Notes: generated by a model from the letters alone, not told the origin. A stretch of 8,201 nt of DNA from Sphingobium sp. (GCA_003248935.1 QFQF01000040.1:1-8201), one strand, 5' to 3'; positions 1 to 6,461 are shown, counted from the first letter of the stretch. Translations and numbers: made by a program.

Positions 1-99
1 AAAACCACGGGTTGACCCACCCTTGACACCCGAAACATAATCCGCAGACGGGTCACTTCTCGATGGAAAACCCGGGTCACTTCTCAGTGGAAATCAACA
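1..99 (-). mobile_element. IS21-family element, terminal end (body off the left edge)
   Basis: Read on the minus strand, the sequence next to trbF starts TGTTGATTTCCACTGAGAAG and continues with GTGACCC. This is the form I know for istA-side ends of IS21-family elements: a TG...CA terminus followed by repeated transposase-binding blocks. Two such blocks are present (49-70 and 73-93). The terminal CA on the plus strand is at 98-99, or possibly 100-101 if the end is TGTGTTG. No coding region lies in 1-76, so this should be the leader between the end and istA, with istA and istB reading leftward outside the window. The element sits inside the 3' end of trbF and supplies that gene's last seven codons and stop. 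Family assignment is from memory of end sequences, with no transposase visible on this side. Confidence 0.7.
49..93. repeat. Two direct terminal repeats of the IS21-type end
   Basis: The block CGGGTCACTTCTC is followed by GATGGAAAA at 49-70 and by AGTGGAAA at 73-93. The two copies start 24 bp apart and differ only in the two bases after CTTCTC. Tandem copies of a roughly 20-bp block at an end are typical of IS21-family elements, where IstA is thought to bind them. Confidence 0.8.
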
Positions 100-793
100 C
101 AGGCGGTGCCGTGTCGAGCTCACGAGTCCAGTCGATCGCATCGACATAGATACCGATCGGGTTCTTACGCAGGACATCGGCCGAGGCCGGCGGGCGCACC
201 ACGGTCGTCAGGATCGCGGTCCAGTGACTGGTGCCCGCTTCCGAACCACGTTCGAACGCCGTTTCGATCCATTTGACCTGAAACGACTTATCCGACGCGC
301 GGACGACACTGGTGACCTGCACCGACACGGTGCGCTCGCCGACATTGGCGAAGGGGGACGCCGAGCGGGCATAGTCTCCCAGAAACTGCGCCCCGCGCTT
401 GGTCGCGAAATCATAGGCGGAAAGCCAGTCGCGGCGCATCAGCACAGGATCAAGAGAGACCGAGCGGACGTTGGTGATGAAGTGCGACAGGTGCCAGGCG
501 ATCTGCGGATCGGTCGGCTGATATCCTATCTCCGCCGGCTGCACCGACCGCGCCTCGCCGAGATGGTCGACCTCGACTACATAGGGTGTCACCCGGCTCT
601 GCAGCGACTGCCAGGCGAGCCCAGCCGAGGTGCCGGCGGTAAGCGCTAGACAGCCGAACGCCATCAGCCGCCAGTTGCGCGCCTGGACGCGGGCCGACCC
701 GATCCGCTCATCCCAGAGCTGGCCGGCGCGCTGGTAGGGCGTCTCGGGGAGCGGTGTGCGGCCGTATCGCTGCGTGGCTCGCTTGAAGAACAT
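77..793 (-). CDS. trbF: TrbF, VirB8-like conjugative transfer protein, 3' end replaced by IS sequence
   Basis: TrbF is the VirB8-type bitopic inner-membrane protein of P-type mating-pair-formation systems, and probably helps assemble the transfer channel. The 238-residue product shows a cytoplasmic N-terminus with the GRTPLPETPYQRAGQLWDER stretch, one membrane segment (about 43-62) and a periplasmic VirB8-like domain with VTPYVVEVDHLGEA, RDWLSAYDFATKRGAQFLGDYA and, near the end, NPIGIYVDAIDWTREL. The ATG at 791-793 lies 3 nt after the trbL stop, with the purine-rich GGAAAGGAA just upstream, so coupling with trbL is likely. The native frame runs to about Pro231. The last residues, VLISTEK, are read from the IS21-type end and the stop codon is IS-derived. 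Family members are roughly 220-260 residues, so little may be missing and the protein could still fold. Confidence 0.93.
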   Translation of the reverse strand: MFFKRATQRYGRTPLPETPYQRAGQLWDERIGSARVQARNWRLMAFGCLALTAGTSAGLAWQSLQSRVTPYVVEVDHLGEARSVQPAEIGYQPTDPQIAWHLSHFITNVRSVSLDPVLMRRDWLSAYDFATKRGAQFLGDYARSASPFANVGERTVSVQVTSVVRASDKSFQVKWIETAFERGSEAGTSHWTAILTTVVRPPASADVLRKNPIGIYVDAIDWTRELDTAPPVLISTEK

Positions 794-796
794 GGC

Positions 797-2101
797 TTAG
801 TCGTTCCTTTCCTTGATGTCGGGGGTGGCGGACCCGCCGCCGCGATCGCCTTGGCTGATCGTGTGGAGGGCGATCTGGCGGCGATGACGGCTGGTCTGCT
901 GGTCACGCATCGCCTGTGCCCATGCCGGCGTGCCGGTCTCCCCGCCGCCGCCCGATGACGGCGACGGAGAGTTCTTCTGGTTGAGCGCGTTCCAGGCGGC
1001 CTGCCGGCCGCTCGATGCGGCTTCGCCGATGCCGAGGGCACTGCTGGCTCGCGAACGCATGGCATTGCCGGCTGCTTGTGCGACGCCAGCCATGCCGGCA
1101 CCGACGGTCGGCTTGGCGGCAGTCTCCTTTCCGAGCGAATAGGCAGTCGATGCGGCCGATCCCATGGCGGTTCCGGAGCGCACCGCACCGAGCGCGGCAC
1201 CGCCGAGCGCGCGAGCGCCGCCGACGGCTGCGCCACCCGCGAGCATGGTGATGCCCGCCGCACCGACGGTCGTACCGAGCGCAGCGCCGGCACCGAGCTG
1301 CGGCGCGCCGGAGACGAGGCCCGATGCGATCGACGGGCCGAAGATGCCGAGCCCAAACAGCGACAGGCTGGCGAGCACGAGGCTCATCGCCTGCCCTATA
1401 TCGGGTTCCTGGCCCTGGAGCGCGTCGGTGAACTCGGTGAAGAAATTGGAGCCGATCCCGACGATCACGGCGAGCACCATCACCTTGATGCCGGAGCTGA
1501 CCACGTTGCCGAGCACGCGCTCGGCAAGGAAGCTGGTGCGGTTCCACAGGGCGAACGGCACAAGGATGAAGCCGGCGAGGCTGGTGAGTTTGAACTCGAG
1601 GATGCAGACGAACATCTGTACCGCGAGGATGAAGAAGGCGACGATCACCAGCGCCCAGGCGAACAGCAGGATCATGATCGTCAGGAAATTGTCGAAGAAG
1701 GTCGTGAACCCGACCATCTCGCTCGCCTGTTCGAGCAGCGGCCACGCCGCCGAAAATCCCGTCCCGGCGAGACGGCCCGGCTTGAGCAGATCTGCCGCGG
1801 TGAGCGTGCCGCCGCCAGCCGTCAGACCCGCCTGCGCGAAAGAGCGGAAGATGATGTCGGCAAGCGTCGAGAAGCTGTTCAGAATGAACGCGAAGGCGCC
1901 GACGTAGAGGATCTTCTTGAGGAACCGGCCGATGACATTGTCTTCGCCGCCCAATGCCCAGAACAGGCCGGCGAGCGTGATGTCGATGCCGATCAGGACC
2001 GAGGTCAGGAAGCCGACATCGGGGCCAAGCAGGCCGAAGCCGCTGTCGATATAGGCGATGAAGGCGGCCAGAAATCGGTCGATGACATTGAGATCGGACA
2101 C
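797..2101 (-). CDS. trbL: TrbL, VirB6-like polytopic membrane protein of conjugative transfer
   Basis: TrbL is the VirB6-like multi-spanning inner-membrane component of the P-type conjugation channel. The 434-residue product starts MSDLNVIDRFLAAFIAYIDS and includes the typical GFGLLGPDVGFLTSVLIGID segment. Hydrophobic stretches lie at about 28-51, 64-85, 133-186 (two or more passes), 204-221 and 238-265. A Gly/Ala-rich region follows (about 270-310), and then a polar tail rich in Ser, Gly, Gln and Arg. Long low-complexity C-termini are usual in this family. The start is GTG (2099-2101), with AGGAA 11 nt upstream. I see no better start, and the N-terminus matches the family form. It ends TAA 3 nt before trbF. 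The long open frame on the opposite strand (1076-2395) is a shadow of this gene. Confidence 0.93.
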   Translation of the reverse strand: MSDLNVIDRFLAAFIAYIDSGFGLLGPDVGFLTSVLIGIDITLAGLFWALGGEDNVIGRFLKKILYVGAFAFILNSFSTLADIIFRSFAQAGLTAGGGTLTAADLLKPGRLAGTGFSAAWPLLEQASEMVGFTTFFDNFLTIMILLFAWALVIVAFFILAVQMFVCILEFKLTSLAGFILVPFALWNRTSFLAERVLGNVVSSGIKVMVLAVIVGIGSNFFTEFTDALQGQEPDIGQAMSLVLASLSLFGLGIFGPSIASGLVSGAPQLGAGAALGTTVGAAGITMLAGGAAVGGARALGGAALGAVRSGTAMGSAASTAYSLGKETAAKPTVGAGMAGVAQAAGNAMRSRASSALGIGEAASSGRQAAWNALNQKNSPSPSSGGGGETGTPAWAQAMRDQQTSRHRRQIALHTISQGDRGGGSATPDIKERND

Positions 2102-2138
2102 GGCGGCGGGGCTTCCTGCAAGACGAGGGAAAGGGTGT

Positions 2139-2176
2139 CGCGGGACGCGGCTGGGGGAGCTGGGCCGCGCCCCGCG
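2139..2176. other. Stem-loop in the trbJ-trbL gap, 13-bp arms
   Basis: CGCGGGACGCGGC (2139-2151) pairs with GCCGCGCCCCGCG (2164-2176), with one mismatch and a 12-nt loop. It lies in the 139-bp gap between trbJ and trbL, about 38 nt upstream of the trbL GTG in the transcript. It has no T-run after it. It might be an RNA-processing or translation-control structure, or simply GC-rich DNA. A function is not shown. Confidence 0.55.
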
Positions 2177-2217
2177 ACGGCGGCGACGGGAGGCGAGACC
2201 GCCGCCGCTGGACCGGA

Positions 2218-2235
2218 TCGGGCCTTGCGGCCCGA
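2218..2235 (-). terminator. Compact stem-loop just after trbJ, possible attenuator
   Basis: TCGGGCC (2218-2224) and GGCCCGA (2229-2235) are perfect 7-bp arms around a 4-nt loop, starting 5 nt past the trbJ stop codon in the direction of transcription. The hairpin is stable, but no U-tract follows it, so it is not a canonical intrinsic terminator. A partial terminator, or a 3' stabilising structure between trbJ and trbL, is more likely. Confidence 0.35.
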
Positions 2236-2240
2236 GGGGG

Positions 2241-2993
2241 CTATTCGGGCGTGTAGGCCGATCCGGAACCGAGGAACTTCTTGGTGGCGGCGCGCGCTTC
2301 GGCTGCCTGCGTCGCCTGCCGCGCCTTCTCTATGCTGTCGGAGCGGAACTGCGCCGCCATCATGTGCTGGAGCTGGAACTGCTGCTTGGCGGTGAGCGCG
2401 AGCAGCTGGTTGGTCGCCTGCTGTGCCTGAAGCGATCCTTCGGCGCCCTGGCTCTTGGCAACGATTTGCGCCAGCGCTTGCGTATCGTCGCGGACATTTT
2501 CCACGACTTGCGCCTGCACCGTCATCGTCTGACGAAAGGCGTCCATGCTGGCATCGAGCCGGCCGCGGGCATCCCGCACGCGGGCATCGGTGCGCAGCGC
2601 CGCTGAGAAGTCCTTGGGGAAGAGGTTGGCGAACTTGTCGTCGAGTTCGTCGACCTTGAAATCAATCGCAGCGGCGCGGCCCATCAGCCGGTCGATCTCG
2701 GCGAGCCTGGTCCTGATCGCATCGAGCTGCGGGAAGTCGATCCGCGACAGATTTTTGCCCATGTTAATCAGCATCTGCGCTTCGTTCTGCAGCTGCTGGA
2801 TCTGCTGGTTCACCGTCTGGAGGGTCCGCGCGGCAGTCAGGATGTTCTGAGCGTAGTTGCTGGGATCGAACACGATCCCGCCGAACTGCGCTTGCGCGGG
2901 CGTCGACGCGGTCAACAGGCCCATGGTGAGCGATCCGCCGGCACCGAGGACCAGCGCCGCGGCGATCATGGTTTTGCGATTGGGGGCACGCAT
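2241..2993 (-). CDS. trbJ: TrbJ, VirB5-like periplasmic conjugation protein
   Basis: TrbJ is the VirB5-like exported protein of P-type systems, thought to be a minor pilus or tip component. The 250-residue product has a clear signal peptide: a basic start (MRAPNRKT), a hydrophobic core at about 9-28, and an AQA|Q cleavage site after about residue 35. The mature part opens with QFGGIVFDPSNYAQNILTAA, the typical TrbJ/VirB5 start. It continues as a long helical, Gln-rich region with coiled-coil potential (TVNQQIQQLQNEAQMLINM and the later AQAVVE-like and QQATNQLLALTAKQQFQLQ stretches). The ATG shares one base with the trbE stop (TAATG), so translation is probably coupled. It ends TAG. The next gene, trbL, starts 139 bp later with no intervening trbK. 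Confidence 0.92.
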   Translation of the reverse strand: MRAPNRKTMIAAALVLGAGGSLTMGLLTASTPAQAQFGGIVFDPSNYAQNILTAARTLQTVNQQIQQLQNEAQMLINMGKNLSRIDFPQLDAIRTRLAEIDRLMGRAAAIDFKVDELDDKFANLFPKDFSAALRTDARVRDARGRLDASMDAFRQTMTVQAQVVENVRDDTQALAQIVAKSQGAEGSLQAQQATNQLLALTAKQQFQLQHMMAAQFRSDSIEKARQATQAAEARAATKKFLGSGSAYTPE

Positions 2994-5443
2994 TAGTCTT
3001 CTCCTTCTCTGGAGGTTGGGGGAGCGAGGAAGTCGGCAGCGAGGTCGGCGGCCCAGGCGAGATCGCGGGCGCGCAGGAAGCCTTCGGCGAAGTGGTCCGC
3101 GCCATGCTCGACGAGCACAGCATCGATGGTGGTTTGGGCGGCAGGATCCGACGCGCCGCAGAGCGCCAGCGCGACGGGGCCAAGCCCGAGTTCGAACAGG
3201 CGGTTGCCGCGCGCGGACTGGAGGTAATAGTGCCGCTTCGGGGTCGCCCGTGCGATCAGCTCGATCTGGCGGTCGTTGAGCCCGAACCGCGTGTAGATGT
3301 CATGGCCCTGCGGCTCGATAGCGCGGTCGTTGGGCAGCAGGATGCGCTGCGGGCAGCTTTCGATGATAGCCGGCGCGATCGCCGAACCGGCGATGTCGGC
3401 GAGGCTCTGGGTCGCGAACAGCACCGCGACATTCTTCTTGCGCAGCACCTTCAGCCATTCGCGAATGCGCGCAGCGAACAATGGATGGTCGAGGAAGATC
3501 CAGGCTTCGTCGAGGATCAGCAGCGTCGGCCGCCCGTCGAAGCGCTCCTCCAGCCGGTGGAACAGATAAGTGAGCACCGGCGCGACGGCGCCGGACTGGC
3601 CCATCAGCGCCTCCGTCTCAAAGCACTGGACGTCGGCGAGCGCGAGATGCTGTTCGGCAGCATCCAGCAGCCGGCCATAAGGGCCTTCGAGTGTGTAAGG
3701 CTGGAGCGCCGTGCGCAGCGCGTTAGACTGGAGCAGCAGCGCGAGCCCGGTCATGGTCCGCTCTTCGCGCGGCGCGGAAGCGAGGCTGCCGAGCGCGGTC
3801 CATACCGCGTCCTTTACCTCGGGCGTGACCGGCACATTCTCGGCGCCGAGCAGCGCCGCGATCCATTCCGATGCCCAGCTGCGCTCGTCGGCGGCGTCGA
3901 TCCCGGCCAGCGGCTGGAATGCCAGGGTCGCCCCGTCCGCCTCGGCGGAACCGAGCGCATGATGGGCGCCGCCCATCGCCAGCACCGCGGCGCGCGCGGA
4001 ATTGCCTTTGTCGAAGATATAGACTTGGCTGTCCGGATAGCGGCGGAACTGCAGCGCAATCAGACTGAGCAGCACGGACTTGCCCGCGCCGGTCGGCCCG
4101 ACCACCATCATATGGCCGACGTCGCCGACATGGGTGGAGAGCCGGAATGGCGTTGAGCCCGCGGTCTTGGCGACCAGCAGCGGCGGGCCGGAAAGATGCG
4201 CATTGCGTGCCGGCCCGGCCCAGACCGACGACAGCGGCATCAGATGCGCGAGGTTCAGAGTGTGAACCAGCGGCTGACGGACATTGGCATAGACATGGCC
4301 GGGCAGCGAGGAGAGCCAGGCCTCGACTGCGTTCACGCCTTCGCGGACGCAGGTGAAGCCCAGGCCGTTGACGATCCGCTCGACCGCGCGGACCTTGTCC
4401 TCGACGGCGGCGCGGCTCCGGTCGGTCAGCGTGATCGTGGTCGTCAGATAGCCGAACGCCACATGATCGCCGCCCAGCGCCTGAAGCGCCTGATCGGCAT
4501 CGACCACCTTGTTGTCGGCATCGCTGTCGAGCAATTGCGCCGGGCTGTTGTAGAGTACCTCGCGCAGCAGCGCGGTGATCGACTTGCGCTTGTTGAACCA
4601 TTGCCGACGCAGCGACGTCAGCGTCTTGTTCGCCAAGGTCTTGTCGAGCGCGATGAAGCGCGTGACCCAGCGGTAGCCGAAGTCCTGATGGTTGAGCGCA
4701 TCGAGGATTCCGGGTCGGCTGAGGCTTGGGAAGCCGAGGATGGTGAGCGTCCGGATATTAAGGTCGCCGAGTTTCGGCTCCAGCCCGCCGACCAGCGGCG
4801 TGTCGGCGAGCACGCCGTCGAGATACATCGGCGTCTCTGGCGCGATCACCGGATGCCGGCGATCGGAGATCGTGCCGTGCAGGAAGGTCAGCGTCTCGTC
4901 GTCGTCGAGCGCGCGGACGTCGGGCATGAACCCGCCGAGCAAGTCGAGCATGCGATCGGTCTCGGCGATGAAGCTGGCTAGTGCCCCGCCCCAGTCACGC
5001 GTTTTGTCGGCGTCGGGTCGCTCGATGAGCGAGCTGGCCGCACGATCGGTCGCATCGGCCGGCGGCAGCCAGGTCAGCGTCAGATGATAGCGGCTCTCGA
5101 AATGCGTTCCGTCCGCCTCGAAGGCCGCGCGGCGCTCGCCATCGACCAGCCAGCTCGCCGGATCGGGGAAATCGCTGTCGGGATAGGCCAGCGCTTCGCG
5201 TCGCTCGGCATCGAAGAACATGGCCCAGCCGCTGCCGAAGCGGCGCAGGGCGTTGTTCGCACGGGCGCAGGCGCCGACCAGTTCGGCCTCGGTCGCGGAT
5301 TCGAGATCGGGACCGCGAAAGACGAGCGTGCGCTGGAAGCTGCCGTCCTTGTTGAGGATGACGCCGGGCGCGACCAGCGCAGCCCAGGGCAGATGGTCGG
5401 CGAGCCGTTCGGCGCGGTCGCGATATTCCGCCAAGCTCAGCAT
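2993..5443 (-). CDS. trbE: TrbE, VirB4-family conjugative transfer ATPase
   Basis: TrbE is the VirB4-type ATPase at the cytoplasmic base of the P-type T4SS and powers pilus assembly and substrate transfer. The 816-residue length is normal for the family. The N-terminal part (MLSLAEYRDRAERLADHLPW, then GVILNKDGSFQRTLVFRGPD) is the standard TrbE/VirB4 domain. The C-terminal half is the RecA-like motor: Walker A GPTGAGKS at 449-456 (Lys455), Walker B LLILDEAW with Asp645-Glu646, and the downstream FATQS motif around Gln679, followed by an ESCPQRILLPND segment. All key residues are present and no frameshift is visible. The ATG (5441-5443) overlaps the end of trbD by 7 nt. Its stop overlaps the trbJ start by 1 nt. 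Confidence 0.96.
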   Translation of the reverse strand: MLSLAEYRDRAERLADHLPWAALVAPGVILNKDGSFQRTLVFRGPDLESATEAELVGACARANNALRRFGSGWAMFFDAERREALAYPDSDFPDPASWLVDGERRAAFEADGTHFESRYHLTLTWLPPADATDRAASSLIERPDADKTRDWGGALASFIAETDRMLDLLGGFMPDVRALDDDETLTFLHGTISDRRHPVIAPETPMYLDGVLADTPLVGGLEPKLGDLNIRTLTILGFPSLSRPGILDALNHQDFGYRWVTRFIALDKTLANKTLTSLRRQWFNKRKSITALLREVLYNSPAQLLDSDADNKVVDADQALQALGGDHVAFGYLTTTITLTDRSRAAVEDKVRAVERIVNGLGFTCVREGVNAVEAWLSSLPGHVYANVRQPLVHTLNLAHLMPLSSVWAGPARNAHLSGPPLLVAKTAGSTPFRLSTHVGDVGHMMVVGPTGAGKSVLLSLIALQFRRYPDSQVYIFDKGNSARAAVLAMGGAHHALGSAEADGATLAFQPLAGIDAADERSWASEWIAALLGAENVPVTPEVKDAVWTALGSLASAPREERTMTGLALLLQSNALRTALQPYTLEGPYGRLLDAAEQHLALADVQCFETEALMGQSGAVAPVLTYLFHRLEERFDGRPTLLILDEAWIFLDHPLFAARIREWLKVLRKKNVAVLFATQSLADIAGSAIAPAIIESCPQRILLPNDRAIEPQGHDIYTRFGLNDRQIELIARATPKRHYYLQSARGNRLFELGLGPVALALCGASDPAAQTTIDAVLVEHGADHFAEGFLRARDLAWAADLAADFLAPPTSREGED

Positions 5444-5709
5444 GCGAAATAGCCCTTCTGGCGGATGTGACGGAGGAGGACGGGCGCGAAGCTCGGGTCG
5501 CGGCGCGCGGCCATGACCGCGACGCTATGCCCGACCGCCCAGAGCAGGATGCCGGCCAGCCATTGCTGGAGCCCGAGGCCGACCGCTGCGGCGAGCGTGC
5601 CGTTGACGATCGCCAATCCCCGCGGCGCGCCGCCCAGGAGCAGCGGGCTTCCGAGCGAGCCGTGGATCGGCACCTCGTATCCATCGATGTGCTGGCCGGA
5701 CCCGATCAC
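5437..5709 (-). CDS. trbD: TrbD, VirB3-like inner-membrane conjugation protein
   Basis: TrbD is the small VirB3-like membrane protein that partners the TrbE ATPase. The 90-residue product has the family signature EVPIHGSL then PLLLGGAPRGLAIVNGTLA, two adjacent membrane helices (about 31-48 and 49-67), and the conserved ARRDPSFAPVLLRHIRQKGY tail. The start is GTG (5707-5709), forming a 4-nt GTGA overlap with the trbC stop, and no ATG lies near. The ribosome-binding site is weak (GGAG about 13 nt upstream), which fits translational coupling to trbC. It overlaps trbE by 7 nt at its 3' end. Confidence 0.93.
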   Translation of the reverse strand: MIGSGQHIDGYEVPIHGSLGSPLLLGGAPRGLAIVNGTLAAAVGLGLQQWLAGILLWAVGHSVAVMAARRDPSFAPVLLRHIRQKGYFAC

Positions 5710-5957
5710 GAGATCAGCGCTCCGCCGCCGAAGCTGAAGAAGGACAGGAAGAAGCTAGACGCGGCGAAGGCGATCGACAGGCCGAACACGATCTGGATCA
5801 GCCGGCGGAACCCGCCCGCCGTTTCGCCGAACGCCAAGGTCAGGCCAGTGACGATGATGATGATCACCGCGACAATCTTGGCGACCGGACCCTGTACGGA
5901 TTCCAGCACCTGCTGGAGCGGTTCTTCCCACGGCATGCCCGAGCCGGCAGCCTGGAC
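5706..5957 (-). pseudogene. trbC: trbC (VirB2-like pilin), 5'-truncated by IS21-family sequence
   Basis: TrbC is the prepilin of the P-type conjugative pilus. The mature part is intact: GSGMPWEEPLQQVLESVQGP, a first membrane helix (KIVAVIIIIVTGLTLAFGE), the GETAGGFRRLIQIVFG loop, and a second helix ending FFLSFFSFGGGALIS. Upstream, the reading frame stays open but enters IS21-like sequence. The start codon and most of the Sec signal peptide are gone. The only upstream start I found in frame is a GTG at 6069-6071, which would give an N-terminus with no signal peptide (MCASGRATPDLRRTQRRALP). The exact junction is uncertain, within about 5950-5975. A chimeric product is unlikely to be processed into pilin, but the fragment still provides the GTGA coupling to trbD. 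Confidence 0.85.
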
Positions 5958-6022
5958 TTGGGTGGCGACGGTGAAGAGGGACCCCCTTTCCGGGATTGAG
6001 GGGAGGGTTGTGGGGAGCGCCC

Positions 6023-6077
6023 TGCGCTGTGTGCGGCGGAGGTCGGGCGTAGCCCGGCCGGAGGCGCACACAGCGCA
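6023..6077. repeat. Long stem-loop downstream of the istB remnant
   Basis: TGCGCTGTGTGCG (6023-6035) and CGCACACAGCGCA (6065-6077) are perfect 13-bp inverted arms. Inside them a second stem pairs 6041-6048 with 6052-6059 around a GTA loop, with one possible G-U pair. This makes a two-tier hairpin just past the istB stop. It may end IS transcription or shield the element from read-through. On the minus-strand path it would also lie between any upstream promoter and trbC. Confidence 0.7.
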
Positions 6078-6109
6078 AGTCGGTTTTGAAGATGGGGTGA
6101 GAGTGGCGG

Positions 6110-6202
6110 CTAACTGCGGTTTTTGAAGCGCCAGCTGTCATTGCCGGTCTCGACGATATCGCAATGATGCGTAACGCGGTCGAGCAAGGCGGTGGTCATC
6201 TT
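6110..6202 (-). pseudogene. istB: istB, C-terminal 30 codons only (IS21 helper ATPase)
   Basis: The minus-strand frame reads KMTTALLDRVTHHCDIVETG then NDSWRFKNRS and a TAG stop. ALLDR(V/L)THHC-IVETGN-S-RFKN is the highly recognisable C-terminus of IstB, the AAA+ ATPase that directs IS21 target choice. Upstream of Lys the frame continues as LPAAGVQLTF, which does not look like the usual IstB lead-in, so the break is near 6203. The Walker motifs are absent and the fragment cannot be functional. Confidence 0.85.
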
Positions 6203-6237
6203 GAAGGTTAGCTGGACGCCCGCAGCCGGCAGGAGCC

Positions 6238-6284
6238 GTCACGAAACCTCGGACGCGATTGCATCAAGTCCGAGGTTTTGTGAC
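6238..6284. repeat. Inverted repeat with 17-bp arms, unknown origin
   Basis: GTCACGAAACCTCGGAC (6238-6254) and GTCCGAGGTTTTGTGAC (6268-6284) pair over 17 bp with a single mismatch (G opposite T) around a 13-nt loop. It lies between the broken istB and the hipB regulatory region and belongs to neither. It could be the end of a mobile element, a recombination site or a hairpin terminator, but the bases after the stem (ACCTGTCTTG) are not a T-tract. The left arm contains TCACGAA, which recurs in the two hipB operator-like sites. Confidence 0.85.
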
Positions 6285-6358
6285 ACCTGTCTTGCTCTCA
6301 GCCTTCGCCGTCGCTCACCTCACAGATGCTGCGGTCAGGCTCTCAATTGGCCATTATG

Positions 6359-6388
6359 TTGATCACGAAGCCCCTTCATGCCTATTGC
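6359..6388 (+). promoter_or_regulatory. Candidate hipBA promoter with an operator in its spacer
   Basis: TTGATC (6359-6364) and TATTGC (6383-6388) are 18 bp apart and resemble a weak sigma-70-type -35/-10 pair. The palindrome at 6363-6381 fills the spacer, so a repressor bound there would block RNA polymerase. A second weak pair, TTGAAT (6401-6406) and TAGATG (6424-6429) with a 17-bp spacer, is an alternative. Neither is strong, and alphaproteobacterial promoters are hard to call by eye. Confidence 0.3.
6363..6381. promoter_or_regulatory. Operator-like palindrome 1 upstream of hipB
   Basis: TCACGAA (6363-6369), a 5-bp spacer GCCCC, then TTCATGC (6375-6381). It is an imperfect copy of the site at 6443-6461: the left arm is identical, the right arm differs at two positions, and the spacer is nearly the same. 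Its centre is exactly 80 bp from that of the second copy. Paired sites of this kind suit dimeric XRE-family repressors such as HipB. Confidence 0.5.
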
Positions 6389-6442
6389 GCTGGGCATTAG
6401 TTGAATTTTGTGATCTTTAGGAATAGATGTCCATTGTGGTAG

Positions 6443-6461
6443 TCACGAACCCCCTTCGTGA
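6443..6461. promoter_or_regulatory. Operator-like palindrome 2 upstream of hipB
   Basis: TCACGAA (6443-6449), CCCCC, TTCGTGA (6455-6461): perfect 7-bp arms with a 5-bp spacer, 26 bp before the chosen hipB ATG. HipB-type antitoxins usually repress their own operon by binding such sites. The sequence does not resemble the E. coli HipB operator (TATCC-N8-GGATA), as would be expected for a diverged family member. Binding by this HipB is inferred. Confidence 0.6.

Larger units (their letters stand above)
5958..6202 (-). mobile_element. IS21-family remnant: end of istB and the downstream IS end
   Basis: On the minus strand this segment begins inside istB, passes its stop codon at 6110-6112, then has about 150 bp of non-coding sequence containing a large stem-loop and a GGGGGTCCCTCTTC block (about 5971-5984), and then joins trbC. 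The order istB, spacer, then IS end fits the right-hand end of an IS21-family element lying in the same orientation as the IS end at 1-99. All of istA and about 85-90% of istB are missing, so this is a fossil. Whether it comes from the same IS species as the left-edge element cannot be told, because the two visible pieces come from opposite ends and do not overlap. Confidence 0.72.

Noticed and set aside
23..41. TTGACA (23-28) and CATAAT (36-41) as a plus-strand promoter
   Set aside because: The spacing is only 7 bp, far from the 16-18 bp needed, and the segment lies in an IS end with no gene following on the plus strand.
2102..2240. A hidden trbK gene
   Set aside because: I read the minus strand of the gap and found no ATG start, no signal peptide and no lipobox cysteine. 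It is structured and GC-rich but not coding.
1076..2395. A 439-codon open frame on the plus strand, opposite trbL and the 3' end of trbJ
   Set aside because: Its translation is rich in Arg, Glu, Asp and Ala with no recognisable domain, and it lies antisense to convincing trbL and trbJ. High GC content produces such shadows.
4196..4981. Plus-strand open frame of 261 codons opposite trbE (also 3092-4156)
   Set aside because: It is antisense to an intact VirB4 ATPase whose motifs are all in the minus-strand frame. The composition is that of a mirror frame.
6285..6358. A small gene or RNA between the hairpin and the hipB operators
   Set aside because: I see no start with an RBS, no conserved RNA shape and no repeats here. 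It is left as plain intergenic sequence.
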